Part shown: in pieces, positions 48,875-57,538 of the stretch
Numbering within the stretch: position 1 is the stretch's first letter
Layout: each line of letters opens with the position of its first letter
DNA from: an uncultured Gammaproteobacteria bacterium
GTDB taxonomy: Bacteria > Pseudomonadota > Gammaproteobacteria > Pseudomonadales > Porticoccaceae
Length of the DNA stretch: 64,000 nt
Direction: 5' to 3'
Assembly (NCBI GenBank): GCA_913058345.1
Contig: CAJXQR010000007.1
Coordinates: 124,001 to 188,000 of the forward strand
Made by a program: the position numbers and the translations under genes
The notes under the pieces: generated by a model
What the model saw: the letters and a program-made list of their open reading frames with translations, nothing else
The model's database searches: none
Told to the model about the DNA's origin: nothing

Positions 48875-49519
48875 CTACTGTATTGCGCTCGAATTATTGC
48901 ACCGAAACCAGGTGGCGATGGAGAAGCGATCCCGCTGCGTGGGCCGGACTTCATGGGGAAAATCTTCACTTAAAAATACCACGATAGTGCCAAAGCTCGG
49001 TGTCACTTTCATCGCGGCCTGACCTTCTTCTTCCCTATACAGCAATAATTCACCACCGTTATTAGCCAGCCAGTCACGGTTTAAATACACCACCATCGAC
49101 AGCACGCGGTTGGCCTGCCCCTTAAAGGCGTCACTATGCTTTTTATAAAAATCACCCGGCCCATAGTGGGCGAAATGGCTTTCGGTGGAAGATAAGCCTA
49201 AAAATAAACGGCGATTGAGAAACACCTTTAGCGATTCAAGCCAGTCCAGCCAGGCTCGTTCAGCAGCCGTTGCACCATTGATCCAGACAATGTCGTCGCT
49301 GCGTATCACCTGATTTAACTGATGTTCACTGTTTCTGCCAATGCCTGCTTGTTTAAAATCGCTGGCAGGCATTGCCTGAACCTGATCAGAGAGTTTATCG
49401 AGCAGAGGCTGCGGTAATGCTTTGGCTTGGATACTGTAGCCGCTGTCAGCGATGTCCCTGGCGATAGCGTCGAATAAAGCGGCGTTATTATCACACGGAG
49501 AATGAGCCACTTTATTCAT
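48875..49519 (-). CDS. 2OG-Fe(II) oxygenase (prolyl 4-hydroxylase-like)
   Basis: A 214-residue double-stranded beta-helix dioxygenase. The iron ligands are His128 and Asp130 in FYKKHSD and His189 in FPHEV; Arg198 in RDRFSIATW should bind 2-oxoglutarate. YGPGDFYKKHSDAF and LNRDWLANNGGELLLY match the P4H-type fold. It starts 2 bp past the stop of the acyl-CoA dehydrogenase gene, so both are probably co-transcribed. Substrate unknown. Confidence 0.88.
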   Translation of the reverse strand: MNKVAHSPCDNNAALFDAIARDIADSGYSIQAKALPQPLLDKLSDQVQAMPASDFKQAGIGRNSEHQLNQVIRSDDIVWINGATAAERAWLDWLESLKVFLNRRLFLGLSSTESHFAHYGPGDFYKKHSDAFKGQANRVLSMVVYLNRDWLANNGGELLLYREEEGQAAMKVTPSFGTIVVFLSEDFPHEVRPTQRDRFSIATWFRCNNSSAIQ

Positions 49520-49521
49520 TG

Positions 49522-50688
49522 TTAAGCATTTTGCTTTAAACGCTGGCGGGCCAACACCCAGCGATGTATCTCACTCGGGCCTTCGTAGATACGCATTAAG
49601 CGCACCCGTTGCGCCATTAAGTGTAGCGGCAGCTCTTTGGTCATACCCATGGCGCCGTAGGTTTGCATGGCCCAGTCGATAGCGTCGGTAGCCAGCTCGG
49701 TGCCGTAGAGCTTTATCATGCTCGCTTCGGTGCGCACATCGCCACCATCATCTTGCTTGGTGGCAGCATGCCAAAGCATTAATTGCAGACAATGGCAGCG
49801 GGTTTCCAGGTCGGCCACCCACCATTGAATGGACTGGCGGTCGGCCAGTCGTTCACCAAAGGTCTCACGCTGATTGGCGTAGTCACAAAGCATGTCGAGC
49901 GCCCGACGGGCAGTCCCCAGACACCAGGCACCCATTTCTAAGCGCCGCACAATAAGCCGCCATTGCATGGGCGCAAAACCCTGACCTTCAACACCCAGCA
50001 ATTGGCTGGCGGGCAGGCGGCAATTATCGAAGACAATCTCGTAATTGTAGTGGCCGCCAATCAATAAAATTTTGCGGGCAATTTCCAGCCCTGGCGTATC
50101 GCGGTCAACAAGAAAAGCAGAGATACCACCCCGCGAACCTTTTTCAGGATCTGTCACCGCCATCACGATAGTGAAGTCCGACTTGTCCATGCGGCTGATC
50201 CAGATCTTGCGTCCGTTCAGCACCCAGTCATCACCATCGCGCACAGCGCGAGTGCTCATACCCGCGGGGTCGGCACCCGCACCGGGTTCTGAAATCGCGA
50301 TGGCAGATATCGTTTCACCTCGTGCATAGGGCTCTAAGTACTTCTCTTTCTGCTGGTCATTAGCCGTGGCTAGCAGCATGTGTAAATTGGGCGAGTCTGG
50401 CGGAAAGGTAAAGGGCGTAATGGTGCGCCCCAGTGCTTCATTAACACCCACCAGCGCTATGGCGGGTAGATCGGCACCACCGGTTTCTGCCGGGCAATCA
50501 AGTCCCCATAAGCCCAGCTCGCGGCATTTATCGTGCAACGGGGCCAGCTCTGCATCTGTCAGCTCGTGACTGCCACCGAGGGCCTCGCGCTCGAGCACAA
50601 GGGCCTCAAGCGGCATCAGCTCGTTCTCAACAAATTTATTAACTGTTTCATTGAGTAAGCGGAATTCTTCATCCAGTTGAAAGTCCAT
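49522..50688 (-). CDS. Acyl-CoA dehydrogenase
   Basis: An FAD flavoenzyme of 388 residues with N-terminal helical, middle beta and C-terminal helical domains. AISEPGAGADPAGMSTRAVR is the FAD/substrate motif and IYEGPSEIHRWVLAR the C-terminal cofactor motif. The family's catalytic base cannot be placed for certain. It introduces the 2,3-double bond in an acyl-CoA. It is part of a leftward run with an SDR and CoA transferase. Confidence 0.93.
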   Translation of the reverse strand: MDFQLDEEFRLLNETVNKFVENELMPLEALVLEREALGGSHELTDAELAPLHDKCRELGLWGLDCPAETGGADLPAIALVGVNEALGRTITPFTFPPDSPNLHMLLATANDQQKEKYLEPYARGETISAIAISEPGAGADPAGMSTRAVRDGDDWVLNGRKIWISRMDKSDFTIVMAVTDPEKGSRGGISAFLVDRDTPGLEIARKILLIGGHYNYEIVFDNCRLPASQLLGVEGQGFAPMQWRLIVRRLEMGAWCLGTARRALDMLCDYANQRETFGERLADRQSIQWWVADLETRCHCLQLMLWHAATKQDDGGDVRTEASMIKLYGTELATDAIDWAMQTYGAMGMTKELPLHLMAQRVRLMRIYEGPSEIHRWVLARQRLKQNA

Positions 50689-50730
50689 GCCGATGCCTCC
50701 CGTGCCTTATTTTAAAATGACCGCTATCAC

Positions 50731-51567
50731 TTATTCGTCTTCAGCGGGTCGATAGACCTTAATGGGGTGATATTCCTTTTGGAACCCGGGCTGGTCTTCC
50801 CACTTCAAACCATTGATCAAGCCTCCGTCAACCACCATCGCCTGTCCGGTCACAAAGGTCGAGCGATCGCCCGCCAACCAACAGGCCATTTGCGCGATGT
50901 CGTCGGGAATACCAGCGCGGGGAATAGCCTGGGTTTTGCCGAAGCTGGGCAGCGCTTTTTTGATTAACTCGTCAGAGCGGCCCACCGTATTAGCGGCCAA
51001 TGGTGTGGCAATAAAACCAGGACAAATAGCGTTGACGCGAATATGGTGCTCGCCCAACTCCATAGCCACAGACTTGGTCATGTGAATCACCGCCGCCTTG
51101 GCACCAGCGTAGGCGTGGGGGCTGTAGCCCGAGGCCAGACCAGCGACGCTACCGGTATTAATAATACTGCCGCCACCCTGTTTTTTCATAATGGGAGCTG
51201 CATGTTTCATACCGAGGAAAACACCCCGAACCAACACGTCGTAGGTCATGTCGAACTCGTCGACAGGCGTCTCTTCCACAGGACCAATGACGCCGCCAAA
51301 ACCGGCGTTATTAAAGATGATATCGAGTCGACCCCATTGGCTGACGGCGAAATCAATGGCCGCTTTGACCTCTTCTTCCTGACGTACTTCCACTTTGGCA
51401 AATACCGCTGCATCGCCCAATTCTGCAGCCAGCGCTTCGCCGCGCTCCACCTGCATGTCGGCGATCACTACACGAGCGCCCTCTTCAATAAATAAGCGTA
51501 CGGCGCGTTCACCAATACCACTGGCACCACCGGTAATTACTGCTACTTTGCCATCGAGTTCGGCCAT
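50731..51567 (-). CDS. SDR family oxidoreductase
   Basis: A classical short-chain dehydrogenase of 278 residues. The Rossmann motif is ITGGASGIGERAV (about 11-23), NNAG lies near 90, the catalytic Ser in INTGSVAG and Tyr-X3-Lys in YAGAKAA. Asp near residue 37 (VVIADMQ) suggests NAD preference. It carries about 25 extra C-terminal residues after the usual end. GAGGAG precedes the ATG. It lies between the acyl-CoA dehydrogenase and CoA transferase genes, consistent with hydroxyacyl-CoA or alcohol oxidation. Confidence 0.92.
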   Translation of the reverse strand: MAELDGKVAVITGGASGIGERAVRLFIEEGARVVIADMQVERGEALAAELGDAAVFAKVEVRQEEEVKAAIDFAVSQWGRLDIIFNNAGFGGVIGPVEETPVDEFDMTYDVLVRGVFLGMKHAAPIMKKQGGGSIINTGSVAGLASGYSPHAYAGAKAAVIHMTKSVAMELGEHHIRVNAICPGFIATPLAANTVGRSDELIKKALPSFGKTQAIPRAGIPDDIAQMACWLAGDRSTFVTGQAMVVDGGLINGLKWEDQPGFQKEYHPIKVYRPAEDE

Positions 51568-51623
51568 GTTTTTTCTCCTCTTACTTTACTGAGTTTAAAT
51601 GTGTGTCTATCTGCAAGCGAAGT

Positions 51624-52805
51624 TTAGATCACCCGCTTACTACGCAAGTCGGCTATTTCTTCATCACTGTAATTTAATGATTTCAACAAACTATCGGTGT
51701 GCTCACCCAGTGCTGGTGGCTGGGTTTTAATACCACCGGGGGTGCGCGACAGAGTAATTGGGGTGTCCATGACCGGCACCGGTTTGTCGATGCCGGGGAT
51801 ATCCACATCCACCAGCATACCCGCTCCCTTCACCTGAGGGTGCTCGAGCACTTGCTGGGGCGAGAGCACTTCGCCACCGGGGATACCCGCCGCTTCCAGC
51901 TGATCCAGCACCTCTTGCGCGGTCCGCTCGGCACACCAGCGCGCCATGCGCTCGCTAATCACAGCGCCATTGGCGCCCCGTGCATTGTCGTCAACAAAGC
52001 GAGGGTCTTCCAGCCATTCCGGCTCCCCCATTAACTCAACCCAGCGTTTGAACAAAGGGTTGCCGATACTTTGCACCATGACCCAGTTGTCTTTGGTTTG
52101 AAACGCATCGGCGGGGGCGCCAGTGGGCGCACGACTGCCGGTGGAAACACGGTTTAGGCCGAGAACAGCTTGCTCCATCACCACCGGGTTAGTAATGGTC
52201 AGCGCCGTATTGAGTAAAGCACCCTCGACAATCTGGCCCACGCCACTGGTCTTGCGCTCGTAAAGCGCCAGCACGGTACCGAGGGCACAGAGCATGCCGG
52301 TGCTGTAGTCGACATAGGGGCCAAAGTTTTTCATCGGCTCGCCTTCATGGCCGGTCAAATACATATTGCCGGACATGGCCTGGGCGACACCGTCAAAACC
52401 GAGTTTTTCGGCAAACGGTCCCTTCGAGCCAAAGGCCGAGCAAGTGGTGAGAATAATATCGGGTTTAATGGCTTTCAAGCTGTCGTAGTCGAGACCCATC
52501 GCAGGCAAAGCGTGGAAGGGCATATTGACCACCACCACATCAGCGGTTTCGATTAAACGGCGAGTGACCTCCTTACCATCGGGCTTGGTGGGGTTGAGGG
52601 TCAAACCCAGCTTATTGCGGTTATTGTGAATATAGTGGGCGCCGTATTCTTCAGTCAGCGGTGCCACGTAACGGTCTTCACTACCGTCAATTTTTTCAAT
52701 GCGAATCACTTCGGCACCGAAATCGGCCAACAGAGAGGCGCATTGCGGCCCGGCTACATAGCGCCCAAAATCGAGCACGCGAATGCCCTCTAATACTCCC
52801 GACAT
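51624..52805 (-). CDS. CaiB/BaiF family CoA transferase (class III)
   Basis: A 393-residue class III CoA transferase. It begins LEGIRVLDFGRYVAGPQCA and SLLADFGAEVIRIEKIDGSE, typical of the family. The catalytic Asp should be the one in PYVDYSTGMLCALG near residue 170. It moves CoA between carboxylic acids without ATP and here probably activates an intermediate for the acyl-CoA dehydrogenases. It is the first gene of the leftward run after the terminator at 52982. Confidence 0.93.
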   Translation of the reverse strand: MSGVLEGIRVLDFGRYVAGPQCASLLADFGAEVIRIEKIDGSEDRYVAPLTEEYGAHYIHNNRNKLGLTLNPTKPDGKEVTRRLIETADVVVVNMPFHALPAMGLDYDSLKAIKPDIILTTCSAFGSKGPFAEKLGFDGVAQAMSGNMYLTGHEGEPMKNFGPYVDYSTGMLCALGTVLALYERKTSGVGQIVEGALLNTALTITNPVVMEQAVLGLNRVSTGSRAPTGAPADAFQTKDNWVMVQSIGNPLFKRWVELMGEPEWLEDPRFVDDNARGANGAVISERMARWCAERTAQEVLDQLEAAGIPGGEVLSPQQVLEHPQVKGAGMLVDVDIPGIDKPVPVMDTPITLSRTPGGIKTQPPALGEHTDSLLKSLNYSDEEIADLRSKRVI

Positions 52806-52981
52806 GTTCTTTCCCCTGAAATTTATAAGTTAGAAAGCCTGTTAGTTGAAAGACTCAATTGGCAAGACGACAAACAGGCTCCGTCAAAAATGCTTGAAGG
52901 CATGATAAACCCGGTGCGAGAACAGAGCTATAGCGAGGGCATAAAAGACCCAACGGAAGTCGGGGCCAAAAAACCGAGTAC

Positions 52982-53014
52982 AAAAAAGGTGACGAAGCTA
53001 TCGTCACCTTTTTT
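52982..53014. terminator. Strong bidirectional intrinsic terminator
   Basis: AAAAAAGGTGACGA and TCGTCACCTTTTTT form a perfect 14-bp hairpin with a five-base loop. A and T tracts make it work on either strand. On the minus strand it ends transcription of the SDR gene at 53058 before the CoA transferase unit. Confidence 0.9.
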
Positions 53015-53057
53015 ATCGTAGGTGCTACTGCAGTCAATAGACCAGCGGGAGCATCTA

Positions 53058-53825
53058 TTAACTTTGCATCATGCTGAAAGGATTCAGCTTTGACATACCA
53101 CCATCGACCAACATTGTCGTACCGTTAACATAGTCGGCGTCGTCGGAGGCCAAAAAGCACACGGCTTTGGCGATATCATCGGGCTGGCCCACTCGCTTGC
53201 AAGGCAGGAGCTTGGGAAATTCCTCTTTTAACATCGCAGAGGCTTCATCACCATAAACGTTGGGCAAAATGGGCGTGTCGATAAGACCCGGCAATACCGC
53301 ATTGTGGCGGATACCCGGCACGCTAATCACACTGTCCTGGGTGAACTTCAGCACCGCCGCCTTGCCAATGCCATAGGGACAGTAATTATCGATAGAGACA
53401 ATAGCCGCCGCCGAGGCGATATTAATGACCGAACCATTACCCGCTGCGCGCAGTAATTTAGCACCGTGCTTAACCAGAAAAATTGGCGCTTTCACCAGCA
53501 CCGTCATTTCGGCATCGTAGCTCGCCTCCTCAACATTTTCAGGATTTTGGAAGTTGGCGAAAGCCGCATTGTTGACCAGCGTATCGAGCCGACCAAATTC
53601 GTTTTCAACATCGGCCATTAAGGTTTTTATTTCAGGCACTTTGCAGATGTCACACACTTTTGACACGTACCTGTCACCCAGCTCATTTGCGGCTGTAGCC
53701 AGGTTCTCTTTATTAATATCAACAGCAATCACTGTTGCACCACCGTCGATAAACCGCTTGGCGGTACCCAAACCAATACCTGAAGCGGCACCCGTCACCA
53801 TCACGACCCAAGAATCAAACTGCAT
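53058..53825 (-). CDS. SDR family oxidoreductase
   Basis: A classical SDR of 255 residues: VTGAASGIGLGTAKRF near residue 10, Asp in VIAVDIN for NAD, NNAAF near 90, INIASAA with the Ser region and Tyr-X3-Lys in YGIGKAA. GDDADY-like SDDADYVNGTTMLVDGG closes it. It stands alone, cut off from the CoA transferase unit by a terminator. Substrate unknown. Confidence 0.92.
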   Translation of the reverse strand: MQFDSWVVMVTGAASGIGLGTAKRFIDGGATVIAVDINKENLATAANELGDRYVSKVCDICKVPEIKTLMADVENEFGRLDTLVNNAAFANFQNPENVEEASYDAEMTVLVKAPIFLVKHGAKLLRAAGNGSVINIASAAAIVSIDNYCPYGIGKAAVLKFTQDSVISVPGIRHNAVLPGLIDTPILPNVYGDEASAMLKEEFPKLLPCKRVGQPDDIAKAVCFLASDDADYVNGTTMLVDGGMSKLNPFSMMQS

Positions 53826-53956
53826 AATATTCCCCTGTTTTAATTATGATTAGAATTTCAGAATAAGTTTAGCGAGGATAGTCTAACTCAATTATGGCAA
53901 GGTGTTTCCACAGTGGTCATCGTTATACTAGCTATACAAGGGACTTGCTGCGAGGT

Positions 53957-54601
53957 TTACTCAGGGGGCCACTGATGACGCGGCATGGCCTCCAGCATTT
54001 CATTAATCTGCTGAGCACTCAGTTCCTGAGTTGCCAGTAGCTGCTGGGCAATAAGCTGCAGGTAATGGCTGTAATCTCGAGCTGTTAACAAGGTAAGAAT
54101 ATCGTCAGCCAGCCTGTCGAGAATGTTTTTATGCTTGTACGACGTATCCAGACTCTGGGGCTGCGGCAAGCTCAGCCTCAAGCGTTCGAGGAGGAGGAGT
54201 TCAGACAGTGCATCGCGATAGTCCTGACCACCGGCCATCTCACGATAGGGTATTTGCTGGTGAATAGCCTGCGCCATCGGCCCTGCCAAACGAATACGGG
54301 TGGTGACCAGAGTCTCGCGCACCGCCAGTGGCCAACGTTCATGAAGCCTGTCAAGATCGAGATGCACTTCCTGAATATGTGGAGTCGGGGCAAAACGCAC
54401 ATGGCTGCGCTCGCCCCTGTCGCGTGAACTGAGAGGTCGAGTTTGCAAATAAGCGCCATAGACTTTGCGGCCATAATAATGAGCCAGCAGTACATGACCC
54501 GCTTCGTGGGCCGCAATGACGTCGAGGTCAATCACTTCAACACCCTTGTTCTCGTACATCTGAACAGGCACACCTGCGTAATCACGCGCTATTATTTTCA
54601 A
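53957..54601 (-). CDS. Stand-alone M41-like zinc metallopeptidase domain protein
   Basis: A 214-residue soluble protein with HEAGH at 32-36 in IAAHEAGHVLLAHYYG, the zinc-binding motif of FtsH-type M41 peptidases. AGPMAQAI near 108 and GGQDYRDAL near 125 resemble the M41 AGRAAE and SDLxxA helices, with Asp as possible third ligand. It has no AAA+ ATPase and no membrane segment, unlike FtsH. The family's native substrate is unknown. It is divergent from the thioesterase-like gene. Confidence 0.75.
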   Translation of the reverse strand: MKIIARDYAGVPVQMYENKGVEVIDLDVIAAHEAGHVLLAHYYGRKVYGAYLQTRPLSSRDRGERSHVRFAPTPHIQEVHLDLDRLHERWPLAVRETLVTTRIRLAGPMAQAIHQQIPYREMAGGQDYRDALSELLLLERLRLSLPQPQSLDTSYKHKNILDRLADDILTLLTARDYSHYLQLIAQQLLATQELSAQQINEMLEAMPRHQWPPE

Positions 54602-54680
54602 TCCAAAGATTATGACAAAACGTTTATCTTTACCATCTTCACCCTTAGAATCTTCAGCCCCACATCAAAGCGAGTCGCTA

Positions 54681-55466
54681 ATGTCTTCAGGCACACTACC
54701 CCCAACCTCCGTCTCTATCGACAGCGTTTACAACGGCCCTATTCATTGTGGCAATGGAGGTTATATCAGTGGCCTGCTCGCGGCTTTTATTGAAGGTGAT
54801 GCTGAGATCCGCATCAATGCAGCCTTTCCGGTAGAGACTCCTCTGCAGGTAAAGCCTAACGATGAGGGTATCAGCGTTTATCGCGATGACAAATTACTCG
54901 GCAGTGCTCGCAGTATTCAGCTCGACCTTGCTATCCCCACCCCGCCGAATTTGGCGAGTGCTGCTGCTGCCAGTCAGCGCTTTGACTTTATTCACGCCTC
55001 TGACCCCAGGGGCTGCTATGTGTGCAGTCCCTTACGCAGTGAAGAGAATGGGCTGCGCGTTTTTTGTGGTCCCTTAAGTGAAGTCGTCGCGCCAGAACCG
55101 AGCATTGACTGGCCCACAGAAATCGAGAAAAACCTCGTTGCCACCGTCTGGCGACCCTCGGATAAATGTTGCAATAACGAGGGCAACATCGACAACATTT
55201 ATGTCTGGTCCGCTCTGGACTGCCCCGGCGCCTACGCTATTAAAGCCGCCGAAGCCGATGCCGGCCTGCAATTACTCGGCACTTGCAGTGGCAGTATCAA
55301 AACACCGCTTAAACCGAACGAAGACTACGTTATCAGTAGCTGGAAAATATCGCCCAACAGTGGCCGCAAGCGTTTTATGGGCGTTGCCATTCACGACTGC
55401 GCTGGTGAATTAATGGCTTGCGCAAAGCAGATTTGGTTTGACATGGGCAGTACTCTACCTGGTTAA
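54681..55466 (+). CDS. Thioesterase-like (hot-dog fold) protein
   Basis: A 261-residue protein. Its first half has GPIHCGNGGYISGLLAAFIEG, a hot-dog helix pattern. A middle CYVCSPLRSEENGLRVFCGP resembles the FVCGxxR-type link seen in some actinobacterial and proteobacterial thioesterases. GVAIHDCAGELMACAKQIWF closes the second half. Two hot-dog halves are likely. The frame extends to 54612, only 10 bp from the divergent gene, so the ATG at 54681 is more likely. Acyl-CoA hydrolysis is inferred. Confidence 0.6.
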   Translation: MSSGTLPPTSVSIDSVYNGPIHCGNGGYISGLLAAFIEGDAEIRINAAFPVETPLQVKPNDEGISVYRDDKLLGSARSIQLDLAIPTPPNLASAAAASQRFDFIHASDPRGCYVCSPLRSEENGLRVFCGPLSEVVAPEPSIDWPTEIEKNLVATVWRPSDKCCNNEGNIDNIYVWSALDCPGAYAIKAAEADAGLQLLGTCSGSIKTPLKPNEDYVISSWKISPNSGRKRFMGVAIHDCAGELMACAKQIWFDMGSTLPG

Positions 55467-55638
55467 TCAGGTAGTCGTATAAGGGCTGAGGCAACAACTA
55501 CGCTCAAAACTCTTCACGCAAGGCCCTCTCTTGATTAAACGATAGTTTTTAATTATCTTAGAAATCGCTAGTCAGTCCAACGAAATGGTTTAAATAGCCT
55601 CGATACAATAACAACAAACATTCTCAGGAGCAGCAGGC

Positions 55639-56154
55639 ATGACGGGGAAAGACACCTCATTAACGATGGCAGATATTGACAAACTCGCCCTCGAAATAAG
55701 TGCACCCAGCGGACCAGGTACCCAGGACTGGGATATGGGCAGCTCACATACAAAAACGGTCAACGACGCCGTCATGGACGCGCTTCGCACCAACAAAGGC
55801 AAAATTCCCGGCGAGCTGGAAGATGTACCCGCACTGATCATCACGACGACTGGCGCTAAAACAGGCAAAAAGCGCACCCTGCCACTGGCCTGCCAGGAAA
55901 TTGATGGACGGCTTATTATTATCGCTTCCATGGGCGGGGCTCCACGCAATCCACCCTGGTTTCACAACCTGCTTCACTGCCCTGAGGTGTTGGTCGAAAA
56001 AGATGGCGAAACCTTTTCAGCCCGCGCAGTAGTCACCGAAGGTGATGACCGCGACCGCCTATTTCAAACAGTTTGCGAGAACCTACCTGTATTTGCGACT
56101 TACCAGGGACGCACTGAAAGAATCATTCCTGTTGTTGAGCTAATCCGGCAGTGA
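55639..56154 (+). CDS. Nitroreductase/deazaflavin-dependent (DDN) family protein
   Basis: A 171-residue split-barrel flavin/deazaflavin protein. ALIITTTGAKTGKKRTLPLA near 70 is the DDN phosphate-binding block, followed by IIASMGGAPRNPPWFHNLLHCPEVLVE, also diagnostic, and AVVTEGDDRDRLF. Mycobacterial relatives use F420; in gammaproteobacteria the cofactor is unclear. An N-terminal extension of about 50 residues is not part of the core fold. Confidence 0.85.
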   Translation: MTGKDTSLTMADIDKLALEISAPSGPGTQDWDMGSSHTKTVNDAVMDALRTNKGKIPGELEDVPALIITTTGAKTGKKRTLPLACQEIDGRLIIIASMGGAPRNPPWFHNLLHCPEVLVEKDGETFSARAVVTEGDDRDRLFQTVCENLPVFATYQGRTERIIPVVELIRQ

Positions 56155-56370
56155 GTTTCAGGATTGCTTGTTTTTAACAGCCTCTGCAAAACAGCTTGAG
56201 AGCGAGATTAGCAGACCCGTCTAACCTGATAGGAAACTGTATTACCAGTTAAAGTATCGAATGAAAGAGTATAATAAGACTTTGCCTGAACCTATTTAAT
56301 CCTCCACGTTCATACTATGAAGTACCCAGGCTAGACCTCAAACATTTTCTCTCCCATTCAAGGAATCGCC

Positions 56371-56925
56371 ATGAACAAAATCCAACAATTTAGCTGCGCC
56401 CTCCTCTGCACCGCTCTGTCATTCAGTGCCCACGCCGAACAATTCGAGCCACTCCCGGATAGTGCCAGTGCGCAAACCGCTACCAGCACAACTCTCGATC
56501 AGGCTGCCACTGGTGTCAGCGCTCTCGACATGATCCCATTGCTTACCAGCTCTTTGGGTGTCAATAAAAACCAGGCGGAAGGAGGTCTGGGTTCTTTATT
56601 GGGTTATGCCAAAGATCAGCTTTCATCCACTGAGTCCTCTCAACTATCCAGCGCCCTGCCCGGTCTCGAGACTTTAGTCGGTATGGCCCCAACGGTTGAA
56701 CCAAAAAACGAGCAACAAAGTGGGATTGGTGGCCTTTTAAGCACTGCCGCACAGTACAACGATTCTTTAAAAAGCATTGATCAACTCAACCAACAATTCC
56801 AGGCCCTTGGTCTCGAACCCGAAATGATTGGTCAATTTGCTAACACGGCTATGCAGTATTTGAATAGCACTCAGGGACAACAGGCAGGGGCTCTTTTAAA
56901 ACAGGGCTTGAGCGCTTTTCTATGA
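56371..56925 (+). CDS. DUF2780-type secreted protein
   Basis: A 184-residue protein with a signal peptide (to about residue 22, SFSAHA) and a Gly/Ser/Gln-rich helical body (LLTSSLGVNKNQAEGGLGSL, LEPEMIGQFANTAMQYL, GALLKQGLSAFL). This matches DUF2780 (VcgC/VcgE-like) proteins. It should be periplasmic or surface-exposed; function is unknown. A stable hairpin follows its stop. Confidence 0.75.
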   Translation: MNKIQQFSCALLCTALSFSAHAEQFEPLPDSASAQTATSTTLDQAATGVSALDMIPLLTSSLGVNKNQAEGGLGSLLGYAKDQLSSTESSQLSSALPGLETLVGMAPTVEPKNEQQSGIGGLLSTAAQYNDSLKSIDQLNQQFQALGLEPEMIGQFANTAMQYLNSTQGQQAGALLKQGLSAFL

Positions 56926-56957
56926 ACTGAACCAGCACTTTATTGAGTAAAACAGAT

Positions 56958-56977
56958 ACCCAGCCCTCGGGCTGGGT
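56958..56977 (+). terminator. Hairpin terminator after the DUF2780 gene
   Basis: ACCCAGCCC and GGGCTGGGT form a perfect 9-bp stem with a two-base loop, 32 bp past the stop. The T-tract is poor. Confidence 0.55.
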
Positions 56978-57069
56978 GACACATTTAAGAGCTGGTTTCC
57001 TGGCTAAGGACATCCTCTCTAACCATTCAAACCTCGCTAAACCAGCAGTCTTTTGCGTTTTTTACAGAT

Positions 57070-57459
57070 CTAGTCTTGATACATCGCCTTGCCTTGAGAC
57101 AAGTTTATCCAGCCTCTGGCAATTCGATAAATAATCCAGAGCGCGACGAGCGGCAGTACCAAATAACCGATAAGAACAAGACTTAAGACAAAACCAATCA
57201 TCGCCCACAGCACACTGAACCAGAAAGTGCGTATCTGCCAGCGGAAGTGAGACTCAAGCCAGGTCCCTTCAACCTCCGGTTGCTTGATATAGTTAATAAT
57301 AAGCGCGGCTATAAAAGAAATACCAATGAAAAAAGAAGCTGCCTGAAGTACATAAACCACCACCGTCATCGTTTTTAGCGACTGCTCGTCTTGCTCCTCT
57401 ACTGTACTGACTACCCGCTCGCTGACTACCCGGCTTTTCTGGTCCATGTTGTTATTCAT
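57070..57459 (-). CDS. DUF4870-like small membrane protein
   Basis: A 129-residue inner-membrane protein with three helices (about 32-55, 75-100 and 100-118). SHFRWQIRTFWFSVLWAMIG and LPLVALWIIYRIARGWINL are the pattern of DUF4870 / YccF-type proteins. Function unknown. The ATG at 57459 is preferred to GTG at 57468. It is separate from the neighbouring acyl-CoA dehydrogenase unit. Confidence 0.75.
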   Translation of the reverse strand: MNNNMDQKSRVVSERVVSTVEEQDEQSLKTMTVVVYVLQAASFFIGISFIAALIINYIKQPEVEGTWLESHFRWQIRTFWFSVLWAMIGFVLSLVLIGYLVLPLVALWIIYRIARGWINLSQGKAMYQD

Positions 57460-57538
57460 GAATAACACCCCATCTGTTTAAATCATTAAACGCCCATCTT
57501 AAATAACAGGAGACGCTTTTTTCTCCTGAAGCCAACGC

